Source: Achatina immaculata (Eukaryota; Mollusca; Gastropoda; Stylommatophora; Achatinidae). Taken from it: a DNA stretch of 64,000 bases. This document shows positions 44,205 through 54,888 of the stretch, in pieces. The stretch covers positions 60,092,426-60,156,425 of the forward strand of contig CM019692.1 of assembly GCA_009760885.1 (NCBI GenBank), in the 5' to 3' direction. Position numbers and translations under genes: made by a program. The notes under the pieces were generated by a model. That model worked only from the letters and a program-made list of their open reading frames with translations. It searched no databases and was not told the origin of the DNA. Position 1 is the stretch's first letter. The number at the start of each line of letters is the position of its first letter.

Positions 44205-44456
44205 GTGCATAAGTAGCGAAATAGCGCACTGATCTCAAGAGCAAAATCAGTGGTTGGAATCCCGGCAGGAGATGCCTCAGTAACTCAGCTTTTAGAAATA
44301 GGTACCTGTCATCTTCTGGGGCTAGGAAGGAGAAAAGGTGGCCAGGCGCCATGCTGACCTCATGACCCTTTAGTGTGCAGACGGGTTAAGGAAGATGCAG
44401 ACACAGTAGCCCCTTGTGTGTCTCTGTGGCATAACACGACTACATTTACCTTCACC
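44205..44456 (+). mobile_element. tRNA-derived SINE, second type
   Basis: Head AAGTAGCGAAATAGCGCACT with B box GTGGTTGGAATCCC. Body GGAGAAAAGGTGGCCAGGCG, ATGCTGACCTCATGACCC, CAGACGGGTTAAGGAAGATG and GGCATAACACGAC. Matches 28,469-28,715. A family 1 LINE is inserted at its 3' end. Confidence 0.78.
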
Positions 44457-44467
44457 AGATCTGTTAG

Positions 44468-45036
44468 AAGAAGTGGACAGTTTTGAATATCTTGGATCAC
44501 TACTAACTAATAATGGAGATACAATAAGGGAAATTAAAAGGAGGACATCTGCCGCTCTTCAGAAAGTAAAACAAGTAAAGAATCTGTGGAGAGGAACAGA
44601 CAGAACTACAAAAATAAGCAACATATGCCAGTGAGACCTGGACGCTTAACAAAACAGCTGAGAAACACATAAATGCCTTTGAATGTAAATGCTACAGAAG
44701 AGTTCTCCAAATATCGTCGACACAAAAAAGAACAAATATATCTATACTACAAGAGCTTAATATTGAAGAAGGCAGGCTAGTGATGAGGATTAAAGAGAGA
44801 AAACTGAAATATTTTGGACACATTAAACGTCATGATAATTTAGAGAAGACCGTATTGGAAGGATACATAATGGGAAAAAGAAAAAGAGGAAGACCAAAAC
44901 GAAGATGGCTGCAAGACATCGTTGACGATCTGCAAATGGACGCAGCAGCAGCAGGCCATCGTGCTCACAACTGAGAGGCCTACAGGAGTGCTGTTTGGGA
45001 GGCAAAGTTCCGCAAGGGACATGCAAATGAATAATG
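44468..45036 (+). mobile_element. LINE family 1 3' fragment with 11-bp TSD
   Basis: Direct repeat AGATCTGTTAG at 44,457-44,467 and 45,037-45,047. Begins at the EEVDSFEYLGSLLTNNGD block. Compared with 36,427-37,965 it lacks about 35 bp near 44,617 (the RFLRACIFPIA region), and has a stop late at 44,972. Tail AATGAATAATG. The antisense ORFs 44,823-45,026 are shadows. Confidence 0.9.
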
Positions 45037-45047
45037 AGATCTGTTAG

Positions 45048-46096
45048 CCGACGCAGCTATCAATAGAGGAAAGGCAGACAATAATCCAAGCAGAAATCAT
45101 CAGCGCTATAAGAGAAGCTCTTTAAACAAAAACATCAGTGACAAGTGTGAACCGGTGCTGCTGTCAACAATGAAGGAGCTTGCTGGGTGAAACCTATAGT
45201 AAGAGAAAAAAACAAAAGAAAGACTAATCTAGAAGTCCAGACAGAGTGTCAGTCAACAAAGATCAGGTGTAATAAGTTCTAGTAGGCGGAAGGAGATACT
45301 AAACAGGAGCTAGGAAATGACGGAGTGCATTGTCTTCCCTAACTATCTCTACCTAACTTCTCCTACATTCTTTAACCACTTGTAGCCTCTTGGCTTCTTC
45401 ATTTATTACCATCAGTCTTCTACCTCTTCCAGCCCTTAGTTTAAATCATTTCATTTGTGCAGTCAAGTATTCACTGCGATTTCACATACATTCACCTGTC
45501 ACATTAGACTTAAAATATACTTAGAGATGTCATGTACCACCAGCACCAAGAAAAGTTAATTATTTAAATCCATTAATCAAAATCCCACAGTTAATCATCT
45601 TACACACTTACAGTAATTAAGTAACCACAGAGACTGAAACAACCACAGAAACAGACATTGATTGCTCTGCTGATAGTTGAGTAATAGTTGATCTTCTCTT
45701 AACTGAGAACTTGGGATCTTCTCAGTTTGCTTACTTACCACATCTTCAAGGCTGGCATTCATCGGCATAGGAAGGGACTGCTGTGACTTTCTTTCCAGAG
45801 CAGACTAGATTTGTAAGTTTCTAAACAGGTTCATAGTTACAAGGACCAGGCAGTTCTTTTTTTCGCCGTGGAAGGGCTAAAATAGCTTATCATCTTTACA
45901 AGGAGTGCTTCTTGGATGTCTGGATAATATCTAGATCTTTGATTGTGATAAACTGGCCGGCTCCTCTACCACAACCCTCAGTAGACCCTTTAGGTCTATT
46001 AAAACAAAATGAAACATTTTCCAGATATTGTGGTCATGGTATTTTAATTACTTCACTGTCAATTAAAAAAACACATTTCAAGTCCCCAGAAAATCA
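45048..46096. other. No gene seen
   Basis: No domain recognised. The ORF at 45,912-46,199 runs into the 15-bp array. Confidence 0.4.
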
Positions 46097-46187
46097 TCTG
46101 TATTATGCTCATCTGTATTATGCTCATCTGTATTATGCTCATCTGTATTATGCTCATCTGTATTATGCTCATCTGTATTATGCCATG
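46097..46187. repeat. 15-bp minisatellite
   Basis: Six near-perfect copies of TCTGTATTATGCTCA. Confidence 0.95.
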
Positions 46188-46796
46188 TTTTTTTTTTAAC
46201 AGGAAAATAGCCTGAGACATATAAGTAGCTTAAAATTAGAATCTCAGAAAGAAAGAGCAACATCTACAGGTAGCACTTATTTTTTATATCTTTTCTTTTA
46301 GTCTTTAGAGTGGCGCGTGACAGAGAAAAAAGTTAAAAGTCCTTCACTTGGGTGAATCAGTAGGGAGAGATTCTATGACTCTCATGACGCTTTATGGTTA
46401 TAACTGAACCTATACATACACAAAATATGGAATCCTTACTTCAAATAATCACACAAAAAAAACATAATCCTTGTTACCATTTATCATACGTTATTATCAC
46501 AAAGGGGGAAAAAAAAGAACATAAATTTATTTTGTCGATCCCCCAAAGAAAGCAATGAGTGTGAGATCAAACTTGAAATCTAATGCAGGAACTCCTTACA
46601 GTCAGCTTGATAACAGACATTACGATCAGGAAAGTAACAACGCGATCAAAAATAATATTTTCTGTTACTGCGAGTGTCGTCCCGAAGGTAAGTTTACATG
46701 GGTTATTAGTTGAAGAGCAAAATGTGTCTGGACATAACACAGTGTGCATTTTGTTCCTTGGAGGACATCTTATTTTTCCACGTAGCCGCCATGAAA
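46188..46796. other. No gene seen
   Basis: Overlapping ORFs on both strands (46,567-46,864) lack domains. A run near 46,507-46,516. Confidence 0.4.
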
Positions 46797-47672
46797 ACTC
46801 AGGCATTTGTTTAAACATAAGACTAAGGCATTTGTCTAAACGTAAGACTAAGGCATTTGTTTAAACGTAAGACTAAGGCATTTGTCTAAACGTAAGACTA
46901 AGGCATTTGTTTAAACGTAAGACTGAGGCATTTGCCCAAACGTAAGACTGAGGCATTTGTTTAAAACTGAGGCATTTGTTTAAACGTAAGACTGAAGCAT
47001 TTGTTTAAACGTAAAACTGAGTTGTTTGTTTAAACGTAAAACTGAGTCATTTGTTTAAACGTAAAACTGAGGCATGTGTTTAAATGTAAGACTGAAGTAT
47101 TTGTTTAAACGTAAGACAAAGGCATTTTTATCTAAACGTAAAACTGAGGCATTTGTTATAACGTAAAACTGAGGCATGTGTTTAAACGTAAGACTGAAGC
47201 ATTTGTTTAAACGTAAAACTGAGTCGTTTGTTTAAACGTAAAACTGAGTCATTTGTTTAAACGTAAAACTGAGGCATTTGTTTAAATGTAAGACTGAAGT
47301 ATTTGTGTAAACGTAAGACTAAGGCATTTTTATCTAAACGTAAAACTGAGGCATTTGTTATAACGTAAAACTGAGGCATTTGTTTGAACGTAAGACTGAA
47401 GCATTTGTTTAAACGTAAGATTAAGGCATTTGTCTAAATATAAGACTGGGGCATTTGTTTAAACGTAAAACTGAGGCATTTGCTTAAACGTAAGACTGAA
47501 GCATTTGTTTAAACGCAAGACTAAGGCATTTGCTTAAACGTAAGACTGGGGCATTTGTTTAAATGTAAAACTGAGGCATTTGTTTAAACGTAAAACTGAG
47601 GGATGTGTTTAAACGTAAAACTGAGGCATTTGTTTAAACGTAAGACTGGGGCATTTATTTAAACGTGAGACA
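46797..47672. repeat. 25-bp minisatellite
   Basis: About 35 copies of GTAAGACTGAGGCATTTGTT plus TAAAC. Internal segments of several units recur (for example the run with TTTTTATCTAAACG at about 47,125 and 47,328), so larger blocks have also been duplicated. The unit contains GTTTAAAC, an 8-bp palindrome. Confidence 0.95.
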
Positions 47673-48165
47673 AGCTTTTCAATGCCCATCTCGTAAACTG
47701 TGTTGTCCTGGATGGAGAGCCACCGTGTCATCACAGTTTCTGGCTCTCAAGCCAGCAAGGCGCAGTCAATATTTAATAAAATTGTACTCACACATTCAAA
47801 AATGACATTTTCGGTTATTAATAACAGAATAATTTATATCCATTCGCTTTCTTATACAGTCTGTCCTGAGTAATATAACAGGTATTATAATAATTATATT
47901 AAATAATTTAAATAAATTCAGGACATAGAAACATAATGTAACAAAGGACATGAAGCTGAAAAGTTTTGTTTTGTTTTTTTCTTGTTTTAAAATGCTGTTC
48001 TCTGTTCTTCAGTCTTCCTAGAGTGTAGATATTAAGTTACCCCCGTTTGGTGCCTGGGACCTGGGCATATGCTTGAGAAGGAAAGAATAGGATCACTGTA
48101 CCCTATCACTCATGATCGTAAAATGTGCCTATGAGGAGGAGGAAGGGGGGGGGGGGTTCGGTTCG
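47673..48165. other. No gene; G run before LINE
   Basis: AT-rich; ends in a run of about 12 G at 48,146-48,157 and GGTTCGGTTCGG next to the presumed LINE start. Confidence 0.4.
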
Positions 48166-48343
48166 GTATAAGACCAGCAACCCTATCCGGTAATAAAACT
48201 ATCAGACTGCTACAAAAACGGAAACAAGTGAGAAGACAAACGCAGATGGAAGGAGAAACGCATATCAGGAAAATGAGCCCACGAAGGTTGTGGATGAAAG
48301 CCAGCCACTGGAGGTCTCCAACCCCGACTGCAGACATCCTGGA

Positions 48344-48480
48344 ACCTAAACACAAGATGCAAACGGGCAGCTGGAATGTAAGAACAGTTAATCAAGCTGG
48401 AAAACTAGCACAAACCATCAAGGAATTGAACAGATACAAAACTAGACATTAGGGACACAAGAGGCAAGATGGGCAGGACA
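48344..48480 (+). pseudogene. LINE family 2 endonuclease N-terminus
   Basis: KHKMQTGSWNVRTVNQAGKL followed by AQTIKELNRYK in one frame. WNVRT and the following Leu-rich helix are the first block of AP-endonuclease domains (the catalytic Asn is in WNVR). After a frameshift DIRDTRGKMG is readable, then the sequence diverges into foreign DNA. Confidence 0.75.
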
Positions 48481-48499
48481 AGGCAGAAGTGTAAGTGAG

Positions 48500-49640
48500 A
48501 GAGTGAGGGGAGGGTGAGGGAATTATGAGAGTGGTAATTAAGGAATAAAATTCTTCCTATGCTACAAATGTACTGTGACACCCAACCCTAATTTTTGTTT
48601 GAAGAATATCTGATCACAGCCATCCCGGTTCCCAGAACCTTGTAAGCCAACAGCTGAACCTGTAGATCTCATGTCTACTCTGTTTTCTCATCATCTCTCA
48701 TACCAAATACAAAACAAATATCTCAGTGTGTAAAACAACTAACAAAATAAGTTTATCACGACAACATCGAGACACGTAAGGATATATAAAACCTAGAAAG
48801 CAAAAGGCATAAAAATGTATCACTGGGAAAAAATATACGTGTCAGTAATCCTCACTCATATCAACCTTTATTGTCATAAGAAACCTTAACTATCAATACA
48901 ATATCAATATATATAACCTAGATATATATATATATATATTCAGCAATGCAATGAATATTAACATCACACATAGTGTCAAAAGAGTGAGGACCCTCATAGT
49001 AGCATTTATCATGAACACTAGAACATATAAAGCTTTCCCTCCGAACAACTGTAATAAACATCATATCAAAACCCAACATTATGTGTATACCATATGTGCA
49101 TGGCAACGACATGAAAATTGATGACTAAAGAATATGCATAATTGAATCATTGTTCAAAGCCTCTTAAGGAAATCATACCATGTTGTCGGCATAGATCAAA
49201 TGCATTATTGTATGTCAACCCACATCAAATGTATATAGTATATATTAACATCACCCCAGCTCATACTACAACTTTACCATACATATCTATAGGTGCACTC
49301 AGCACATACACTATAACCCTTACGAAATCATCTCTACTTACCGAACTCATACATAACCAACCTTACTGAGTCCGGGTTGCTCGGGTGGTCATAGACAACA
49401 GCCACATATCACATATACTTACAACATAATCAATGCAGGGCACAGTAACACTGTATATACTTCAATATCAAGAACCAACCACATCAACAAAACCACACGA
49501 TGGTTCGCCCACCGAGACACCCCGGACTAACTGGAAAATATCTTTATAACAACTTATATATTAAAAAGTGTAACAACCTAATGCCCCGGCAACTGACAAC
49601 AGACTGCTTACAATGTTTACAGAAGGAAATTAATAATACA
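48500..49640. other. Unidentified insertion in LINE family 2
   Basis: AT-rich DNA of about 1.1 kb with a short (TA)n at 48,921-48,938. No LINE homology can be read through it. ORFs 48,918-49,112 and 49,142-49,369 have no domains. Junctions are approximate; no TSD identified. Confidence 0.45.
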
Positions 49641-49649
49641 GCACACAGA

Positions 49650-50010
49650 AGATACAATAATATGGTCAAGTAAAAAAGATAATCATGAAGGAGGAGTTGC
49701 ATTGATTATAACGAAGGAAGCACCAAGAACATTGCTGAAATGGACCCATATAAATGAAAGATTGGTATATGCACGCTTCAACTCAAGATTCACAAAGCTA
49801 TCTATTATAGTTTGTTATGCACCAAAAGAAGCAGCTGAAGAGGAATTAAAAGATTTTTACAACAGCCTCCAAGCCACAGTAGAAACAATACTCAACCATG
49901 ATATGCTACTCATCTTGGCGACTTCAATGCAAAAATAGGTGAGGAAAATGATATTGAAGAAGAATCATGGGAAGAGAAGGAATCTGAAAAATAAATGAAA
50001 ATTGAGAAAG
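49650..50010 (+). pseudogene. LINE family 2 endonuclease middle
   Basis: SSKKDNHEGGVALIITKEAP, KWTHINERLVYARF, IIVCYAPKEAAEEELKDFYN and HDMLLILATSMQKIG can be read. They correspond to the HEGVA, R(L/I)--ARF, YAPTE and GD-NA-IG blocks of RTE endonucleases. The GDFNAKIG block is altered to LATSMQKIG by a frameshift, so the copy is inactive. Confidence 0.8.
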
Positions 50011-50974
50011 ACTGTGCAGGTTCTGCGATGAAAACAGGTTGACCATTGGAACGACAATTTTTCAACATAAAAACATCCATAAAGTGAGTGGAGGTCAACA
50101 GACAAAACAACACAAAACCAAACTGATCACATACTGATAAACAACAAGTGGAAACGGCCACTATAAGATATGAGAGCAAGGAAAGTAGCAGATATAGGAA
50201 GGGATCAAAACATTCTGGTATCGGAAATAAGACTGACATTAAGGAAAGCCAAAATTGGAGAACCAAGAAGGACACACTTCATACAACAAAACTGAAAGAC
50301 CAGCAAACAAGAAATGAATTCTCAATAGTACTTAAGAACCACTTCATTGTCCACAAGACAAAACAGAAATGTCCATACTAGAGTTCAATGAAACACTACA
50401 GGAAACAGCAAAAGATGTTCTAGAATATCGGAAAAAAGAGAAAAGAGGAATTCATAAACAAGGCTACATGGGAAAAGATAGAGCAAAGCGAGGAAAACAA
50501 GAGAAAATTACTGAGCACCAAATCAAAAAGGCTGAAAGAACAAGACCTAAATAAATATGCACAAAAAGACAAAGAGATGAAGGAATCTTGCCTCTAAGTG
50601 TCAATACTACGACAACATGGCAGAAGCAGGAGAGAAATCAGTATATATAAGTGGCATGAAAACCATCTACAAAATCACAAAGCAGATGACAGGTAACAGC
50701 AGCACAAGATATGAGAGTGCAGTGAGGATACGTAAGGGACAGCTGATCAGTGGAGACCCTGCTAAACAGAACACAAGTAGCACAAACAATAGACATACCT
50801 GAAGCAAAAACAGAACTAAACATTAATACAGTACCAATAACAATAAGTGAAGTGAAGGAGCCAATAAAGAAGCTAAAATTAGACAGGGTACCAGGTGAAG
50901 ATGAAGTAATTGCTGAGATGTTGAAAGCAGAAGAAACCGCAGCAAATCTGCCGGAGACTACAACACATTTCTTA

Positions 50975-51060
50975 TCATATCTTATATCCTTTCCGTGCCG
51001 TTAAACGTCACATAGGACTCGTAAAGTAGTTCGCCAATTTTTCCTGTCTTCGGCGAGTCT
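50975..51060 (-). mobile_element. LINE family 5 3' fragment
   Basis: The minus strand reads AEDRKNWRTTLRVLCDV then a stop and CGGCACGGAAAGG. It matches the ends at 55,605-55,715 (minus) and 61,540-61,765 (plus). Sits inside the family 2 LINE next to a T run (51,061-51,076). Confidence 0.7.
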
Positions 51061-51074
51061 TTTTTTTTTTTTTT

Positions 51075-52170
51075 TGAGAAAGCCTTCGATAAAGGCAGAG
51101 ATGCACTGTGGACAATTCTACGATGGCAATGGCCTCTCTCAAAAGATAGTGAATGTCATCAATGCCTTGTACGAGGGTTTTTAGTGCAAAGTGATCTGCG
51201 CAGAACACATTTCCAACAGCTTTAGGGTACAAACAGGAATGAAGCAGGGATGTGTACTATCGCTAACAATATTTATCTTAGCAGTAAACTGGTTAATGAA
51301 GGAAACAACATCAAATATATGCAGAGGATAACAATGGGCCCTCGACACTGTACTGGGGGACCTTGACTTTGCCGACGACATTTGTCCACTACCAAGAAGG
51401 TACAGAGATGCGCAAGATAAGATAAACAACCTAACCCAAAATGTCAGCAAAATAGGTTTAAAGATCAAAGTAGGAAAGGCAACATTAATGAAGCAAAATG
51501 TAAACAGCATCAATATACTGAGAGTAGTTAACAAGTTAGTGCAGGAGGCCAATGAGTTTGTATATCTTGGTAGTAGATTAGTAGAGTATTACATCATGGA
51601 GACAGCACAAATGACATCAACAGTAGATTTACTAGAGCAAGCCAGTTTTGTGCAATACTACAGACTATACGTGAATCTTTAAAAAAAAACAATCTAAGCA
51701 TGAAGACGAAAATCAGGATATTCAAGAGTAATGTTCTAAGTGTTCTGCCTTATGGAAGTGAATGCTGGAAAATCACCAAAATTATAGGAAACAAGGAAAC
51801 AAGCGGAATTCTTTCCCAACTAAATATTTACGAAGAATTAGAAGAATATTTTTGCGAAACGCCGTAAGAAACAACATCTTTTTTTTTTTTTTTTTGCAGA
51901 AATGCAGATGAAGCCACTGACAACAATTAGTGAGGAAAGACTTTGGCGATGGTTGGAATATATGCTCCGGATGACCGATGGCTCACTACCAAAAATAGCA
52001 CTAAAATGGACATCACAGGGGATTAGAAATAAAGGTAGACCAAAGGAGACATGGAGAAGAACAACAGAGAGGTTGTTGAGCAATAAAGGGCTCACCTCTG
52101 CAAGTGCGAGAAAAAGACAGGCGTTTGTGGAAAACCTTTGTGGAAGCCCTTATATGTCTTGGGCACTTAA
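51075..52170 (+). pseudogene. LINE family 2 RT and C-terminus, broken
   Basis: EKAFD-GRDALWTILRWQW, then NSFRVQTGMKQGCVLS, DLDFADDIC, NKLVQEANEFVYLGSRLVE, SVLPYGSECWK and GRPKETWRRTTERLLSN are present in different frames with stops. A T run (51,883-51,896) replaces part of the LIAEMQMK block. Confidence 0.8.
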
Positions 52171-52171
52171 T

Positions 52172-52172
<1 letters not shown>

Positions 52173-52212
<40 letters not shown>

Positions 52213-52287
52213 AAGAGAGAGAATGAGAGAGAGACAGTGAGAGAGGGAGGGATAGAAACAGAGACAGAGAGAGACACCGAGAGAGAT
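52173..52287. repeat. (GA)n microsatellite, LINE tail side
   Basis: GA-rich run starting directly at the LINE family 2 3' end and running into the 70-bp core repeat. Confidence 0.9.
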
Positions 52288-52358
52288 TGACTGATTGATC
52301 TTTATTTCAAAAGGGTTAAGAATTGGGCACACAGGCCCGTCTGACATTCTGCCCTCTC
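52288..52358 (-). repeat. Microsatellite-embedded core repeat, copy 1
   Basis: On the minus strand: GGGCAGAATGTCAGACGGGC, CTGTGTGCCCAATTCTTAAC, CCTTTTGAAATAAAGATCAA. (GA)n tracts lie on both sides. A near-identical core at 54,115-54,190 is also bordered by microsatellites, but of other types. Confidence 0.85.
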
Positions 52359-52552
52359 AGAAAGAGAGAGACAGAGAGAGACAGAAAGAGAGAGAAAGAG
52401 ACAGAGAGAGAAAGAGAGAGATGAAGAGAGAGAGAGAGGGAGAGAGAGGGAGAGAGAGAAAGAGAGAGACAGAGAGAAAAAGAGAGACAGAGAGAGAAAG
52501 AGAGAGACAGAGAGAGAGTGAGTGAGAGAGAGACAGAGAGAAATAGAGAGGA
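52359..52552. repeat. (GA)n/(GACA)n microsatellite
   Basis: GA repeats with ACAGA and AAAGA interruptions. The ORFs on both strands are translated repeat. Confidence 0.93.
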
Positions 52553-52778
52553 TAAATCAGCAAATAAAACTGATAATTCTGTTTCTTAATGTTGTGAAGT
52601 GTTTGAAAATGATTACATTCACTATACATATTAAAATGAAATATGACACTTTAATAAATATCACTTCAAAAATATACAAATAAAATACTATATTCAAATG
52701 CATGAAATGAACGTTCCGGTTGCCAGAGGAAGGAAATTATTTTGCATTTCATCTGCATTTTTATCATAGGTTTTTAGA

Positions 52779-52786
52779 ATAAAAGC
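52779..52786 (+). promoter_or_regulatory. Possible TATA-like box of the CpeT-like gene
   Basis: ATAAAAGC lies about 80 bp before the ATG. Initiation about 30 bp downstream would give a 5' UTR of roughly 45-50 nt. Only weak sequence evidence. Confidence 0.25.
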
Positions 52787-52858
52787 ACCAGGCGTTTAAC
52801 AGTTAAACACAAGTACGATCAGGCATTTCAGCACTTCAGGTCAACCTACAGAGCACCA

Positions 52859-52925
52859 ATGATGGCGAGAAGTTTTGGGATTCTTCTAATGTCGTGTGTT
52901 CTCTTTGGACAAGGCACATCTGATG
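52859..52925 (+). CDS. Exon 1: signal peptide
   Basis: Starts at ATGATGGCG (two adjacent ATGs; the first is used here) and encodes a hydrophobic leader ending FGQGTSD. Donor G|GTGAGA. Phase 1. Confidence 0.75.
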
Positions 52926-53948
52926 GTGAGACAACTTCTGTATCAATACTCACCGTTACTTTACAACAAATATCTTTGCTACAAAACGGTTAGATGGTCA
53001 TTAAAGAAAACGATATATTTGAAAACAGGCAACGTAATTGAAACTCCTTAAATAACTTGAAAACATGTCCTTGCATATTGTCTTCTCCATGTCATTGCTA
53101 CGGGTTGCAGAAAATTAGACTTTATTCCATTCTCTGTTTTCTGCAGCTTTTAGTTATTTTCTGTGTAACTTGGAATTCGTATTTTTAAAAATAATAATCA
53201 TACCACAGCAGCAGGCCATCTTGCTCACAACCGAGAGGCCTACAGAGGTGCTGTTTGGGTGGCAAAGTTCCGCAAGGGACATGCAAATGAATGAATGAAT
53301 GAATCATACCACACTTTCACAGGCAATGAGAGAAATATAAAGTTGTACTTGACATTTCAAGAGTCGTTAGTGAGCAATTAACTCAGATTGTAAATAATTT
53401 TCTATTCTGTTTACGTAAATCTTTACTCCTGCTACGTTTATTTTTTTGGCCAATTTACCTTTCAAGTGCGATGATTATTCTTATAATATCTTTTTATTGG
53501 CATATGTCACGCAGGTGTAACATAACAATTACAAGGTACTCTTAACATTGGCCTATAAAACAAAAACTACGCTGATTCCAACAGAAGATTTTGATTGGTA
53601 AGAAGGTAAAATCTTTGCTGACTGCTACACCCTACATTCTGAATTTCGATTCCAACTGTACCCCCTGTCCCCACCCCTAACTCCCAGAACATAAAATAAA
53701 AATTAAAAGAACGGTCAGAAATCTGTTTAACAGTTACATGTCTGTGTTTTAACAGCGTCAAAGTAAATTCATCTCATTTATCTCCAGTCTATTCGGATGA
53801 CTACTACAACTTTAGACACAACTTCAACGGCTGCTTCACTAACAAGAAGCAGGTTCAGAATGATACGGAGGGCCATGAATTTATTGAAGGCTATTTTGTT
53901 CCTTGTCAAATCCCCGCACTAGCTCCAGTAGGTGGATCTATCTATCTA

Positions 53949-54016
<68 letters not shown>

Positions 54017-54797
54017 CATCCATCCATCCATCCATCCATCCATCCATCCATCCATCCATCCATCCATCCATCCATCCATCCATCCATCTATCTATCTATC
54101 TATCTATCTATCTGCAATTTAAAGGGCAGAATGTCAGACGGGCCTGCGTGCCCAATTCTTAACCCTTTGAAAATAAAGTATGTTCAAGTATGTTCTGTCT
54201 ATCTGTCTGTCTGTCTGTTACCAAGTCAGACTGTTTGATTGTGTCATATTAAATGTCTGCAAGAGTAGATTTTAAGAGATAAAGAACAGAAAGTGGGACT
54301 GGACTTTACACTTGTCTGTTTCAGTCTATCTGTCTGCAGAAGTAACTGCTAGTTTGTCTTTCTGTCAAACTACTACCTTCCAGTTATCCTGTCAGACATA
54401 CTTTTTCTTTAGTATTACAGGTGCTTTTTGTGATTCCAAGAACTGTTATATTTTTCTATTTGTAGATAAACAAACATGCAGACAAATTTGAAGCCAGACT
54501 TTCTATGTCTGTCTGGCTTCAAATTTGTCTGCATGTTTGTTTATCTACAAATAGAAAAATATAACAGTTCTTGGAATCACAAAAAGCACCTGTAATACTA
54601 AAGAAAAAGTAAACTTCATTACAGAGAATAACAATGTTTCTTCTTGCAGCGTAACCAACTGGTTTTTAAAGAGATAGCAAACAAGGAAAAAATCGTGCGC
54701 TTCTTCGTATATGATGTTAGTGAGCAAAGTCCTGGAAAAATACTAATGGTCCCTTACAAGCTGACCAATGAGGACTTTTACAAGTCGGTATTCTATA

Positions 54798-54888
<91 letters not shown>

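Larger units (their letters stand above)
48166..52172 (+). mobile_element. Near full-length LINE family 2, decayed and interrupted
   Basis: From 5' to 3': a 5' segment with the endonuclease start (48,344-48,460, GSWNVRTVNQAGKLAQTIKE); unrelated DNA (about 48,500-49,640); endonuclease middle (49,650-50,010); its end and linker in broken frames (50,020-50,940); a family 5 fragment (50,975-51,060); the RT (51,075-51,420); and the C-terminus (51,480-52,170), ending TGTCTTGGGCACTTAATTTT and (GA)n. Dead, but it shows the whole family order. Confidence 0.85.

Noticed and set aside
46797..47672. CRISPR array
   Set aside because: The 25-bp units are directly tandem without unique spacers, and the DNA is eukaryotic.
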